From: JADLHS01 sp039806955
Lineage (GTDB): Bacteria > Verrucomicrobiota > Verrucomicrobiia > Limisphaerales > JADLHS01
DNA length: 64,000 nt
Reading direction: 5' to 3'
NCBI GenBank assembly: GCA_039806955.1
Contig: JBDHQI010000003.1
Location: 124,001-188,000, forward strand
Under the pieces are notes generated by a model, which did no database searches, was not told the origin of the DNA, and saw only the letters and a program-made list of their open reading frames with translations. The translations under genes were made by a program, and so were the position numbers. This document shows, piece after piece, positions 43,135-51,671 of this stretch (its first letter is position 1; every line of letters starts with the position of its first letter).

Positions 43135-44157
43135 ATGAAAAAACTCAATGTAGGAATTATCGGTTACGGTTGGGTCGCCACCGCGCACATTCCGGCCATC
43201 AACGCCAGTTCGCTGGGGCAGGTTACGGCGGTTTGTTCCCGTCGGCCGCTGGACGGCGGCGCGCTCAGTCGGCAATACGGTTGCGACATCACGGTTTACA
43301 ATGACTTGGAGGTGATGCTGGCGAATCCCGAGATTCAGGTCGTCTCGATTTGCAGCATGCCCAGTTTGCACGTGCGGCAGGCGGTGCGCGCGGCGCGCGC
43401 GGGCAAGCATTTGATTTTGGAAAAACCGCTGGCACTTTCGCTCAAGGATTTGCGCACATTGCAACAAGCGGTGCGACAAGCGCGCGTGAAGACCTGCGCC
43501 GGGTTTGAACTGCGTTATTCCAGTCAATTTCAAACCACCCGCGCCGTCCTGGAAGCCGGAGTCCTCGGCAAATTGCATTATGCGGAAGTGGATTATTATC
43601 ACGGCATCGGTCCGTGGTACGGCCAATTCCGTTGGAACGTGAAACGCAGCGAAGGCGGCAGCGCGTTGCTGTCCGCCGGTTGCCACGCCTTGGACGCCTT
43701 GCTCTTTTGCATGGGCGGCGAAGTGGAAGGTGTAGCGAGCTACAGCGCCAAATCAGCCAATCCCACTTTCCGCGCTTACGAATATCCCACCACCAGCACC
43801 ACGATTTTGAAGTTCAAGGACGGGCGCATTGGCAAGACGGCGGTGTCCATTGATTGTTTCCAACCCTACTATCTGCACACGCACCTGGTCGGCAGCGAGG
43901 GGTCGCTTCTGGATAACAAATTTCACTCCAACAAACTGGGTACGAACAAGCAGCAGTGGAGTGAGTTGGCGTTGAAGCTGGCGGATTCCGGCGATGTCTC
44001 GGATCACCCGTACGCCGCGCAGTTTGATGCCTTCTTCAAAGCGATCGCCGACGGGAAGGAAATGCCATTCACCAATCTTGAAACCGCCGCCAAAACCCAC
44101 GAGATCATTTTTGCGGCGGATAAATCGGCCGCCACGGGGAAACCAGTCCGACTCTAA
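43135..44157 (+). CDS. Gfo/Idh/MocA family oxidoreductase
   Basis: A 340-residue NAD(P)-dependent dehydrogenase of the sugar-oxidising Gfo/Idh/MocA family. Seen: LNVGIIGYGWVATAHIPAI (Rossmann glycine motif), VVSICSMPSLHVRQAVRAA, HLILEKPLALS (EKP motif with the catalytic Lys), GGSALLSAGCHALDALLF (GGG-D-G-H-like C-terminal domain motif). Length is typical. It is followed after 27 bases by an LmbE-like deacetylase, with which it probably forms an operon for amino-sugar or inositol-derivative metabolism. Confidence 0.93.
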   Translation: MKKLNVGIIGYGWVATAHIPAINASSLGQVTAVCSRRPLDGGALSRQYGCDITVYNDLEVMLANPEIQVVSICSMPSLHVRQAVRAARAGKHLILEKPLALSLKDLRTLQQAVRQARVKTCAGFELRYSSQFQTTRAVLEAGVLGKLHYAEVDYYHGIGPWYGQFRWNVKRSEGGSALLSAGCHALDALLFCMGGEVEGVASYSAKSANPTFRAYEYPTTSTTILKFKDGRIGKTAVSIDCFQPYYLHTHLVGSEGSLLDNKFHSNKLGTNKQQWSELALKLADSGDVSDHPYAAQFDAFFKAIADGKEMPFTNLETAAKTHEIIFAADKSAATGKPVRL

Positions 44158-44184
44158 CGCAACACCAAAGCGAACATCATTTCC

Positions 44185-44976
44185 ATGTCAAAACCAACCG
44201 CACTCGCTATTGTCGCGCATCCGGACGACATTGAATTCGTCATGGCCGGCACGCTCGTGTTGCTACAACGCGCCGGTTTTGAAATCCATTACCAAACCCT
44301 GGCCAACGGCTGTCGTGGCAGTCAGGAGTACGGTCCGCGGCAGTTGGCGCGCATTCGCCTGGGCGAAGCCAAACGCGCGGCCAAAGTCTTGGGCGCGCAC
44401 TTCCATCCGCCGTTCGTCAACGACATGGAGATTTTTTATGACCTCAAATTGATCCGGCGCGTTGCGGCGGTCATTCGCGAGGTGCAACCCACGATTGTGC
44501 TGACGCATCCGCCGGTGGATTACATGGAAGACCACACCAACACCTGTCGCGTGGTCGTTTCAGCGGCCTTCACTCACGCGATGCCAAACTTCCAATCCCT
44601 TCCGCCCCGGCCAACGGCTGATTACGATCTGACCATTTACCATTGCATTCCACATTCCATGCGCGACCCGCTGCGCCGCCTGGCGCCGCCGGAAATTTTC
44701 GTGAATATCACCGACACGCACCCGGTGAAGCGGCTCGCCTTGCTGGAACACAAAAGTCAGATCGCGTGGTTGGTCGCCAGTCAGGGCCTGAATTCCTTTG
44801 ACGCAAGAATTGAGGCGGACGCCAGGGCGCTAGGTAAACTCTCGAAGAAGTTCAAACTGGCGGAAGGGTGGTCGCGCCATTTGCATTATGGTTTTAGCGC
44901 GAACGAGGTGGACCCGCTGCGGGATGCTTTGGGGAAAAATTATCTTGCCAATATTGCTTACAAACAGGGCTTGTAG
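44185..44976 (+). CDS. PIG-L/LmbE family deacetylase
   Basis: A 263-residue zinc-dependent deacetylase acting on N-acetylglucosaminyl-type substrates in this family. Seen: AIVAHPDDIEFVMAGTL with the metal motif AHPDD (11-15), an Asn-Gly cofactor loop (LANGCRGSQEYGP) and THPPVDYMEDHTNTCRVV carrying the third metal His. Operon partner of the preceding oxidoreductase. The C-terminal ~70 residues are helical and longer than in minimal members. Confidence 0.92.
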   Translation: MSKPTALAIVAHPDDIEFVMAGTLVLLQRAGFEIHYQTLANGCRGSQEYGPRQLARIRLGEAKRAAKVLGAHFHPPFVNDMEIFYDLKLIRRVAAVIREVQPTIVLTHPPVDYMEDHTNTCRVVVSAAFTHAMPNFQSLPPRPTADYDLTIYHCIPHSMRDPLRRLAPPEIFVNITDTHPVKRLALLEHKSQIAWLVASQGLNSFDARIEADARALGKLSKKFKLAEGWSRHLHYGFSANEVDPLRDALGKNYLANIAYKQGL

Positions 44977-45019
44977 ATTGCCTCTTGCCAGGCGGTTTCA
45001 CGCGGCGTAATTTTCCGCC

Positions 45020-45229
45020 ATGACAGCGGCCAAAGTGATACAAGAAATGGACGCCCTGCCCCCGGATGAACAGGGCAGGGTTATTCAACACGCTTTCGAG
45101 TTGGCCCGCAGCCGTCAGCTCAACGCCGACGAACTCGGCGAACTTGCCGAACGTTTGGCTTCCTCAAACGACCCGGCGGAAATCATTCGATTGAGGTCCG
45201 CGATGACGCGCGGATTTTACGGCGAGTGA
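45020..45229 (+). CDS. Small protein, antitoxin-like position, first gene of a pair
   Basis: A 69-residue helical acidic protein (KVIQEMDALPPDEQGRVIQHAFEL, ADELGELAERLASSNDPAEIIRLRSAMTRGFYGE). The DALPPDEQ opening is shared with many small antitoxin-like proteins. It ends 3 bases before the next small gene. I recall the same two-gene layout in other Verrucomicrobiota and Planctomycetota but know of no characterised member. Confidence 0.72.
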   Translation: MTAAKVIQEMDALPPDEQGRVIQHAFELARSRQLNADELGELAERLASSNDPAEIIRLRSAMTRGFYGE

Positions 45230-45232
45230 TTC

Positions 45233-45478
45233 ATGCCCAAAATTCTTCGCGGGAATCTGCTGGCGGCACTATATGATCATTTGCTTGACCGTGTTCAGCA
45301 GCGCAACATATCGGCTCCACAACTCCGACTTCTGCTGCGATGGATGGACACACAACCCGAAGTGCCGGAAGGAAAGTGGTTCAAACGATTCTCTGACATG
45401 ACCGTTTGCGGCGAGGGCGAACTGGTGAAAACTTTTTTGCCTCCCTCCCAAACGCCCATCGGCGACGAAGTTCTTTAA
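45233..45478 (+). CDS. Small protein, second gene of the pair, toxin-like position
   Basis: An 81-residue protein (LAALYDHLLDRVQQRNISAPQLRLLLRWMDTQPEVPEGKWFKRFSDMTVCGEGELVKTFLPPSQ). The C-terminal GEGELVKTFLPPSQ with a preceding Cys looks conserved-like. No known toxin fold is evident. Start ATG 45233, 3 bases after the upstream stop, so co-translation is likely. Function unknown. Confidence 0.72.
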   Translation: MPKILRGNLLAALYDHLLDRVQQRNISAPQLRLLLRWMDTQPEVPEGKWFKRFSDMTVCGEGELVKTFLPPSQTPIGDEVL

Positions 45479-45562
45479 ACGAAATTTCAGTTGAAATCTT
45501 CCGGCGTGAGTTGAAACTCGTTCTGCGAACTGTTCACGATTTAACTCATTTAACCAACACCC

Positions 45563-45622
45563 ATGCCTCGCAAACTTAGCGCCATTTCGCCCGATTGGTG
45601 GGACTACACCACGCTCAACTGA
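45563..45622 (+). pseudogene. Duplicated 5' fragment of the NagB-like gene
   Basis: An ATG opens MPRKLSAISPDWWDYTTLN and stops. The first 18 codons encode exactly the N terminus of the NagB-like gene at 47743, with four synonymous third-base differences (50 of 54 bases identical). The fragment ends just before the 3' end of the M23 peptidase gene, so that gene sits between a fragment and the intact copy. It is a gene remnant, not a functional gene. Confidence 0.85.
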
Positions 45623-45630
45623 GTCGTATC

Positions 45631-47616
45631 TCATCGCGCCCACCGCACGCGATAGAAGCGCGTGGCGGACGTGCTGGTCGGATCGGTGACTGTGACTGTG
45701 TTGCCCGTAAGCAGAATGCTCGTCAGCACGTTCCAGTTCAGTAGATCGGTCGAAGTTTGTACTTCGTAAATGTTGCCGGCGGCACCCGCGAATGAAAACT
45801 GCGTCTGACCGCCGCTAAAATTCAACGAGCCGACGTTGATCAACGGCGTGGTGTTAGTGTCGAGCGTGCCGGCGCTGAAGTTGTCAAAATGCGCGCCCCG
45901 GCCGCCGGGATAGGTTGCCGGACTGCCCGGATGCCAACTGTAGCCCAGACCGCACCAACCCGCCGGATGCGCGGCATCATTCGCTTCAACCAACAACGTG
46001 CCATCCAGATAAAAGCGGAGGTTGCTGCCGCGCGCTTCAATGCGCATCCGATGCCAGCCACTGGCAGCGCGATATTGTGGCGTGGCAAAAAAATCCGTGA
46101 TGGCTGCGTCGGTCAACCTGGCCGCGCGCAACCGCCCGTCATCACTGTCCCAAAGGAACGCGTAGCCATTGCCTGCGCCTTCGAAGGTGGTGTCGAGTCC
46201 GGCGAACCCATCGTCGCGCAGAAAAACCCCGTAGCGTTCCCACGCACCGTTGGCCAGATAGCCTGGTGCGTAATTAAAATACACGTCGCACTGGACGTAA
46301 TAATTTTGGTGGCCGGGGTTGCCCACGGTCACCGATTCCGTGGTGCCGTAACCGAAATTGGTGCGGTCCGTCACCAGCAACGCTTTGCCGTCGCCACCGG
46401 GCGCGGGCGGACTGAAAGTTTCCACCATCGAACGGTTGAACTTGGGTCGCCCGAACATGGATTTGCCGACAACGCTGAAATTTTCCTGAATGGGAAACGT
46501 GTTGTTCGGTAACGCGGCGAGATCAATCCCGGGCCGCGTCAGTTGGGGATAGACAATCATTCGCGCGGTGGGTTTGACCCAACCCCACGCGGGCGTCGCG
46601 CCGGGCAGCGGAATGCGATAAAACCCGTTCGTGCTCTGATCCGCGACAAAGCGTCCGCCGCCAAACAGAATCTGTCCGAGTTGGCTGGCGTTTTCATTGG
46701 GTGTGGCGCGAAGGGCGAACTTCGTGGCCAACTGCCCGAGTTGGGTAAAAGGAACATTATCCGGCAGCGTCTGAATCACCGTGCCGTCAAAGACTTCATA
46801 GGCGTCCGAGGCGCGAATCCAGCCGCTGCGGTGCGCGGTTTGATTCGGGATGAACACCAGGTAATAACCGTGCTTCGGGTAGCTGCAAAAATAAAGTTGA
46901 TCCCGGTGCGCGGTGGTGATGACGGGGCTGCTATCGAATCGATCGGCGCGAATGGGGGTGCTCGTTGCCGCGACGCGAATGACTCGCCCCACCTGCATCG
47001 TGCCGGTGGGATTGAACACGATCGGGTATTTGAAATGTCCCCAGTAAAACGGACCCGTTTGCGTGCCGCTGCCGCGCACCTCGGTTTGCACGTGAACGTG
47101 CTCGGAAGTCGAGTTGCCCGTGTTGTCGGAGTAACCGACCAGATCGCCCACGTTGACGGGTTGGTTCACGGCCACCGTCACTTGCAGCATGTGCAGATAC
47201 AGCAGGTCCAGCGGTTCGCCGTTGGGCGAAAGGCCGTTCGCCTGAATGCGCACGTAATTGCCGCCGTAAGTGGAATGATCGTTGGGGGGAAGGCCGTTGA
47301 CCACTTCCGTTACGAGGCCCGAAACGGCGGCGTACAGCGGCGTGCCGCTTTGCACGGAAAAATCGGAGCCGATGTGGTTGTCATAAGCGTGAGGTGAAAC
47401 CCAACTGGTCCCCGACCAACCCGTCCAATCCGCAATGGCGCCATTTGCCGGGTTCAAATCCTTGAAGGCCTCGATGATGAAACCGTCCGCAAACGGGAGG
47501 AATTCGTAAGGCCCGGGCGCAACCTGGGCGCACATGGTGGTTGCGATGGCGATGGCCGCAAGACCGCCGAACCATCCAAGTGGTGCGGCCAGCGAACGAC
47601 GAAACTTCTGATTCAC
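45631..47616 (-). CDS. Secreted M23 metallopeptidase with C-terminal beta domains
   Basis: A 661-residue exported protein with a signal peptide (LGWFGGLAAIAIATTMCAQ). The LytM/M23 domain (about 75-200) has HIGSDF (His81, Asp85), YLHML (His142) and EHVHVQTEV (His173, His175), the full zinc and catalytic set for peptidoglycan or peptide crosslink cleavage. Next comes an SH3-like region (about 280-380), a LamG-like domain (about 430-590; VQCDVYFNYAPGYL, WHRMRIEARGSNLRFYLDGTLL) and a C-terminal beta module (YEVQTSTDLLNWNVL). It may have been inserted between two copies of the NagB-like start. Confidence 0.9.
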   Translation of the reverse strand: MNQKFRRSLAAPLGWFGGLAAIAIATTMCAQVAPGPYEFLPFADGFIIEAFKDLNPANGAIADWTGWSGTSWVSPHAYDNHIGSDFSVQSGTPLYAAVSGLVTEVVNGLPPNDHSTYGGNYVRIQANGLSPNGEPLDLLYLHMLQVTVAVNQPVNVGDLVGYSDNTGNSTSEHVHVQTEVRGSGTQTGPFYWGHFKYPIVFNPTGTMQVGRVIRVAATSTPIRADRFDSSPVITTAHRDQLYFCSYPKHGYYLVFIPNQTAHRSGWIRASDAYEVFDGTVIQTLPDNVPFTQLGQLATKFALRATPNENASQLGQILFGGGRFVADQSTNGFYRIPLPGATPAWGWVKPTARMIVYPQLTRPGIDLAALPNNTFPIQENFSVVGKSMFGRPKFNRSMVETFSPPAPGGDGKALLVTDRTNFGYGTTESVTVGNPGHQNYYVQCDVYFNYAPGYLANGAWERYGVFLRDDGFAGLDTTFEGAGNGYAFLWDSDDGRLRAARLTDAAITDFFATPQYRAASGWHRMRIEARGSNLRFYLDGTLLVEANDAAHPAGWCGLGYSWHPGSPATYPGGRGAHFDNFSAGTLDTNTTPLINVGSLNFSGGQTQFSFAGAAGNIYEVQTSTDLLNWNVLTSILLTGNTVTVTDPTSTSATRFYRVRWAR

Positions 47617-47742
47617 GATCCCAGCATACGAGCACCGTCAGTTCAGGCAATGGTCTTTCGCCATGCACTTTTTGTTTGAGTTATTTGCTCGAGTAACGAA
47701 ACTACCGCGACGAACCGATTTAACCAGTAACGAAAGCTGCTT

Positions 47743-48675
47743 ATGCCTCGCAAACTCAGCGCCATCTCGCCTGATTGGTGGGATTACACCACGCTCGACG
47801 ATGAAATCATTCGCGACACCGTCAAGCTCACCCCGGAAAAAATGCTCCAGCTCTCGCGTCCCGGCTTCAAGGTCGTGATGTATGACACGCTCGAAGATTT
47901 TTATCTGGCCGAAGCACTGGAATACGTCGCGGCCTGGAAGCAATCCACGCCGGATAATCCGGTGGGCATTTGCGGCCCGATCGGTCCTACGGAGCAATTG
48001 CCCTTGGTGGCGCGGATCGTGAATGATCTTGGGATCAGCGTGCGCTCGGGACATTTTTGGGGCATGGACGAATGGGTGTTGGATGGCCGGGAGGTGACGC
48101 CCAGTCATCCGCTTTCCTTTGAAAAGGCTGATCGCCAATTATGCTTCAATCGCATCCGCAAAAACCTCGTGATGCCGGATGGGAATCTGCACTTCCCGAA
48201 AGTGGACGCGACGGCGTTCAAGCGGAGTTGGGATGTCGGGGTGCGTTGCGCGGTGATGCAGGGCGGTCAGGGCGACGTGAAACATTGGGCTTTCAACGAT
48301 CCGGTGCGCCGTGCCGGCAAATACAAAAAGGCCCCTCCGACGCCGGCGGAATACCGCAAACTCGGCACGCGCGTGGTGAATTTGCATCCACTTACCGTCG
48401 CGCAAAATGCGCGCACTTCGGGGGGGGGCAATATTTCGCTCGTGCCCACCCAGGCGGTCACCGTCGGTCCGGTGGAAACCTGGAAAGCGGAAAAAGTTTC
48501 CATCTGGCACGCCGGACATCATGATAATCCTTTCGGGCAACGCCTGACCTGTTTGATGGTGGCGAAGAAAATCCCCGACTCATCCGTGCCCATGTCCTTG
48601 CTGGCGGATCATCCCAACGTGCAATTCAATTACTATCGTCCGGGGATCGGCACGTGCGCGGTGGCCATGCATTGA
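47743..48675 (+). CDS. Glucosamine-6-phosphate deaminase-like protein
   Basis: A 310-residue sugar-phosphate isomerase-fold protein of the NagB/6-phosphogluconolactonase class. Seen: SRPGFKVVMYDTLEDFYLAEAL, VGICGPIGPTEQLPL (phosphate loop region), SGHFWGMDEWVLDGREVTPSHPLSF with the Asp-Glu pair of the NagB active site, LCFNRIRKNL, GQGDVKHWAFNDP, VSIWHAGHHDNPFGQRLTCLMVA. It is longer than NagB (about 266) and lacks some exact NagB motifs, so the substrate could differ. Overlaps rnhB by 22 bases. Confidence 0.85.
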   Translation: MPRKLSAISPDWWDYTTLDDEIIRDTVKLTPEKMLQLSRPGFKVVMYDTLEDFYLAEALEYVAAWKQSTPDNPVGICGPIGPTEQLPLVARIVNDLGISVRSGHFWGMDEWVLDGREVTPSHPLSFEKADRQLCFNRIRKNLVMPDGNLHFPKVDATAFKRSWDVGVRCAVMQGGQGDVKHWAFNDPVRRAGKYKKAPPTPAEYRKLGTRVVNLHPLTVAQNARTSGGGNISLVPTQAVTVGPVETWKAEKVSIWHAGHHDNPFGQRLTCLMVAKKIPDSSVPMSLLADHPNVQFNYYRPGIGTCAVAMH

Positions 48676-49346
48676 ACCGGATCGCGCCCGACTCTGCGGA
48701 CCGACTGCGCTTTGAGCGCGAGTTATGGCAAAGCGGCATGACGTGCGTGGCCGGTGTGGATGAAGCCGGACGCGGCCCGCTGGCTGGCCCCGTCGTGGCG
48801 GCGGCAGTGATTCTTCCCCGCACCTGGTTGCAATCCGGGTGTGATCAACGCTTAATCGAACTGAACGATTCCAAACAACTCACGGAGGCTCGACGCGAGG
48901 AATTTTTCGCGCTGCTGATGGCGCATCCGGACATCTGCCATGCCATCGCCGTGGTGGACGCCGTCACGATTGATCACCTCAATATTCTGCGAGCCACGCA
49001 TCGCGCCATGAATGAGGCACTGGCGCAGTTGCCACATCGTCCTGATCACGTCCTGGTGGACGGCCGACCTGTGAAAACCATGACGCTGCCGCAAACCGCG
49101 CTGGTGAAAGGCGATGCACGCAGTTATTCCATTGCCGCCGCCAGTGTGTTGGCCAAAGTGACCCGGGACCGGTTGATGCGGGAGTTCGATCGGCAATTTC
49201 CCGAGTATGGATTCGCCACGCACAAAGGCTACGGCACGGCGCACCACTTGAAAGCCCTCGCCGCCCACGGCCCCTGTCCGATCCACCGCCGCAGCTTCGC
49301 ACCGTTACGGCCGCGCGCGACGGACTTGTTCAGTTCCAACCATTGA
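48654..49346 (+). CDS. rnhB: Ribonuclease HII
   Basis: Removes RNA from RNA-DNA hybrids and misinserted ribonucleotides. 230 residues. Seen: CVAGVDEAGRGPLAGPVVAAAVIL (Asp-Glu catalytic motif), LNDSKQLTEARRE, GDARSYSIAAASVLAKVTRDRLM (Asp), FPEYGFATHKGYGTAHHLKALAAHGPCPIHRRSF. GTG 48654 or TTG 48672 must serve as start, since there is no in-frame ATG near; either way the front runs into the previous gene. Confidence 0.95.
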   Translation: MRGGHALNRIAPDSADRLRFERELWQSGMTCVAGVDEAGRGPLAGPVVAAAVILPRTWLQSGCDQRLIELNDSKQLTEARREEFFALLMAHPDICHAIAVVDAVTIDHLNILRATHRAMNEALAQLPHRPDHVLVDGRPVKTMTLPQTALVKGDARSYSIAAASVLAKVTRDRLMREFDRQFPEYGFATHKGYGTAHHLKALAAHGPCPIHRRSFAPLRPRATDLFSSNH

Positions 49347-49413
49347 CGTGTGGGTTATGTCGCGACCGCGCCTTGGCTTGCGGCAGTTTTTTATCAAGGT
49401 GCCTTGACGTTTT

Positions 49414-49578
49414 CAGTGGGTGATCAGATTGCCAGCAACGAGGTAGAGCATGAGGGGCAGGTGTTCGGAACTGCGGAAGCCTCCGCCCGGGGTTTGACCG
49501 CGTTGAACACACTGTTGCGTTCTTCCCTGAAGGCATTGGTCACGCCGTGTTTCCAATACGTCAGGATCCCCTCCAAGG
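49414..49578 (-). pseudogene. ISL3-like transposase, C-terminal remnant
   Basis: Read leftward, the sequence gives EGILTYWKHGVTNAFREERNSVFNAVK and then, after one frameshift, GGGFRSSEHLPLMLYLVAGNLITH followed by TGA at 49414-49416. W-x7-TN-x-E-x2-NS-x4-K and RARGFRS...-F.GNL are the conserved C-terminal blocks of ISL3-family transposases. The rest of the transposase is gone. It places an old insertion event between rnhB and the HU gene. Confidence 0.7.
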
Positions 49579-49902
49579 GTTATTTCACCGACTCCGCAAA
49601 CTTCTCCATCTCCATCAATCGCGCCCCCAATTGTTGCGCTCCAGCGGCACCACGCCTTTGCTCCCGAGTTTGGGATTGCCCCCGTCCAAGGGCGGACAAA
49701 CTTCGCGCCGCAGCCTTGGCCGGTTTCCGTTGAAAGACTGAACGACGGTCACGCCGAGTGGGTGAAAGCAATTGATACCTATCAAAAACTTCTCGACAGC
49801 TACATGACCAGCGGCACTGAGTACGGCCCGGGACCATAGCGACGTGAACCTGTGATGTCCGTGGAAGTTCCACGGGATCAAAGATTTCCTTGAATTGGGG
49901 GC
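49579..49902. other. Intergenic sequence with possible gene fragment
   Basis: On the + strand, a frame ending at 49839 reads PQPWPVSVERLNDGHAEWVKAIDTYQKLLDSYMTSGTEYGPGP, protein-like but without a start and unrecognised. It may be the tail of a gene damaged with the neighbouring IS remnant. No other feature was found. Confidence 0.4.
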
Positions 49903-49930
49903 TTGACGTTTCGGGATTGCGGTTTATACA
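49903..49930 (+). promoter_or_regulatory. Sigma-70-type promoter of the HU gene
   Basis: TTGACG (49903-49908), a 16-bp spacer and TATACA (49925-49930), 36 bases before the ATG of the HU gene. Match to the consensus is 5 of 6 and 4 of 6, and the distance leaves a normal leader. Confidence 0.75.
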
Positions 49931-49965
49931 CAGGGACAGGCAATCATTCACAACAACGACCTCTT

Positions 49966-50274
49966 ATGACACTAACAAAACGTGACTTGGTGGTTCGGAT
50001 CAGCCAGGCGACCAACCTGAAGCAGGAAGACGTATTGAATGTCGTGCAAAAAACCCTGGATAACATCGCCGAGGCGCTCGCCAAAAACGATAAGGTCGAG
50101 TTGCGAAATTTCGGCGTGTTTGAGATCAAAATTCGCAAGGCGCGCGTGGGGCGAAATCCCAATCAGCCGGAGACGGACGTGCCCATTCCCGCCCGGGCGG
50201 TGGTGAAGTTCAAGCCCGGCAAGGAAATGGCGGCCGCCGTGCTGAAGTTGCCATCAACACCGCCTGCCGCCTGA
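49966..50274 (+). CDS. HU/IHF family DNA-binding protein
   Basis: A 102-residue histone-like protein that bends and compacts DNA. Seen: LTKRDLVVRISQATNLKQEDVLNVVQKTLDNIAEALAKNDKVELRNFGVFEIKIRKARVGRNP with the HU arm start (GRNPN), PIPARAVVKFKPGKEM. The tail VLKLPSTPPAA is slightly longer than in HU. The ATG fits the promoter at 49903. Which subclass (HU or IHF-like) cannot be settled. Confidence 0.95.
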   Translation: MTLTKRDLVVRISQATNLKQEDVLNVVQKTLDNIAEALAKNDKVELRNFGVFEIKIRKARVGRNPNQPETDVPIPARAVVKFKPGKEMAAAVLKLPSTPPAA

Positions 50275-50360
50275 TTCACCACTCGACAGACCCGCTTCCG
50301 CGCTACGGAGCATCTTTTTCTTTTTTGCTCCGGGCGGCTTTCGCGTAAGCTGCGGACTTT

Positions 50361-51605
50361 ATGGAGCATTTGCCCGGTTTCCGTGATTTCTACCCCGAAC
50401 CGCTGCCGCATCAGGACGTGTGGAGCGCCGACGCACGCCAATATCTTTTTGGCAAGTGGCGCGAAACGGCGCGGCGTTACGGCTTTCGCGAATACGACGG
50501 ACCACCGCTCGAACCATTGGAATTATTCACGCTCAAAAGCGGGGCGGAAATTGTCGGTCAGCTTTACAACTTTAAGGACAAGGGCGATCGGGAAATTGCA
50601 CTGCGACCGGAGATGACGCCGACCTTGGCTCGGATGGTGGCGGCTCATGAACGCAATTACAAAAAGCCCATCAAGTGGTTTGCCGTGCCGCAATTGTTTC
50701 GTTACGAACGTCAGCAAAAGGGGCGGTTGCGGGAACACTTCCAATTCAACGCCGATATCTTTGGAGAAACGGATGGTGCGGCGGACGCAGAATTGATCGC
50801 ACTGTTGATTGACACGTTGCGCGCGTTTGGTTTGACCATGCAGGATTTTGTGGTGCGCCTTAGCAGCCGCAATGCGTGGCAGGATTATTTCACCCAACAC
50901 GGCGGACCCGCGGGACGCGAGTATGACTTTTTTCAGGTGATTGATAAACTGGAACGAACGCCACCGGAAGAATCGCAGAGCCAGCTTGCGGCATTGGGTT
51001 TTTCGCTGGAGGCGGTGCAGGATTTCATCCGTTCTGGCGAACCAACGGCTGAACTGGCGGCGATTCTTGACAACCTCGCCGCGCGCGGTCTGCGCGAGTT
51101 TGTGAAGGTGGATTATCACGTCGTGCGCGGCCTGGCGTATTACACCGGCCCCGTTTTTGAGGCGTTCGACGTGCAGGGCGAATTTCGCGCCATCGCCGGC
51201 GGCGGACGTTACGATAATCTGGTGAAGCTGATCAGTGGCGGCAAAGTGAATCTACCCGCGCTGGGTTTTGGCCTGGGCGACGTGGTTTTACTGGAACTGC
51301 TCAAAGCGCGCGGACGGTTGCCCGCGTTTGGCGCGCAGGTGGATGTCGTGGTGTTGATTGAAGATGAGCAGTTGCGCGCTGGCTCGTTGCGGCTGGTGCA
51401 AACTTTGCGCGAGGCGGGACGAACCGTCGAGTATGCGCTGACTCCGACCAAGCCGAACAAACAGTTCAAACAGGCGCAGGAATTGCGCGCCGGGTGGACG
51501 ATAAAGTTACAATCAGAAAACGCGGTGGAAGTTCAAAATCTGCAAACGCGCAACCGGCAATCCAGCACGCTCGCGGAGGCACTGAGCTTGTTGACGGCAG
51601 CGTAG
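50361..51605 (+). CDS. hisS: Histidyl-tRNA synthetase
   Basis: Charges tRNA-His. 414 residues, class II synthetase. Seen: PGFRDFYPEPLPHQ (motif 1 region), IALRPEMTPTLARM, KWFAVPQLFRYERQQKGRLREHFQFNADIFG (motif 2), VVRGLAYYTGPVFEAF (HisA signature), GGGRYDNLVKLISGG, LPALGFGLGDVV (motif 3), then the anticodon-binding domain. HisZ (regulatory subunit) is a less likely option since the RGLAYYTG and motif 2 residues are intact. malQ follows 66 bases after its stop. Confidence 0.94.
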   Translation: MEHLPGFRDFYPEPLPHQDVWSADARQYLFGKWRETARRYGFREYDGPPLEPLELFTLKSGAEIVGQLYNFKDKGDREIALRPEMTPTLARMVAAHERNYKKPIKWFAVPQLFRYERQQKGRLREHFQFNADIFGETDGAADAELIALLIDTLRAFGLTMQDFVVRLSSRNAWQDYFTQHGGPAGREYDFFQVIDKLERTPPEESQSQLAALGFSLEAVQDFIRSGEPTAELAAILDNLAARGLREFVKVDYHVVRGLAYYTGPVFEAFDVQGEFRAIAGGGRYDNLVKLISGGKVNLPALGFGLGDVVLLELLKARGRLPAFGAQVDVVVLIEDEQLRAGSLRLVQTLREAGRTVEYALTPTKPNKQFKQAQELRAGWTIKLQSENAVEVQNLQTRNRQSSTLAEALSLLTAA

Positions 51606-51671
51606 GCGCGTTTGCCGGATAACCGGGTCAGCTTTGATTTTTTCAAATATTTTCAATCTGATTTCACACGC

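Noticed and set aside
50306..50342. CGGAGCA/TGCTCCG dyad after the HU gene considered as a terminator
   Set aside because: The T-run lies in the loop, not after the stem, so it is not a standard intrinsic terminator.
50361..51605. HisZ (ATP phosphoribosyltransferase regulatory subunit) as an alternative for hisS
   Set aside because: Motif 2 and the RGLAYYTG signature of the active synthetase are intact.
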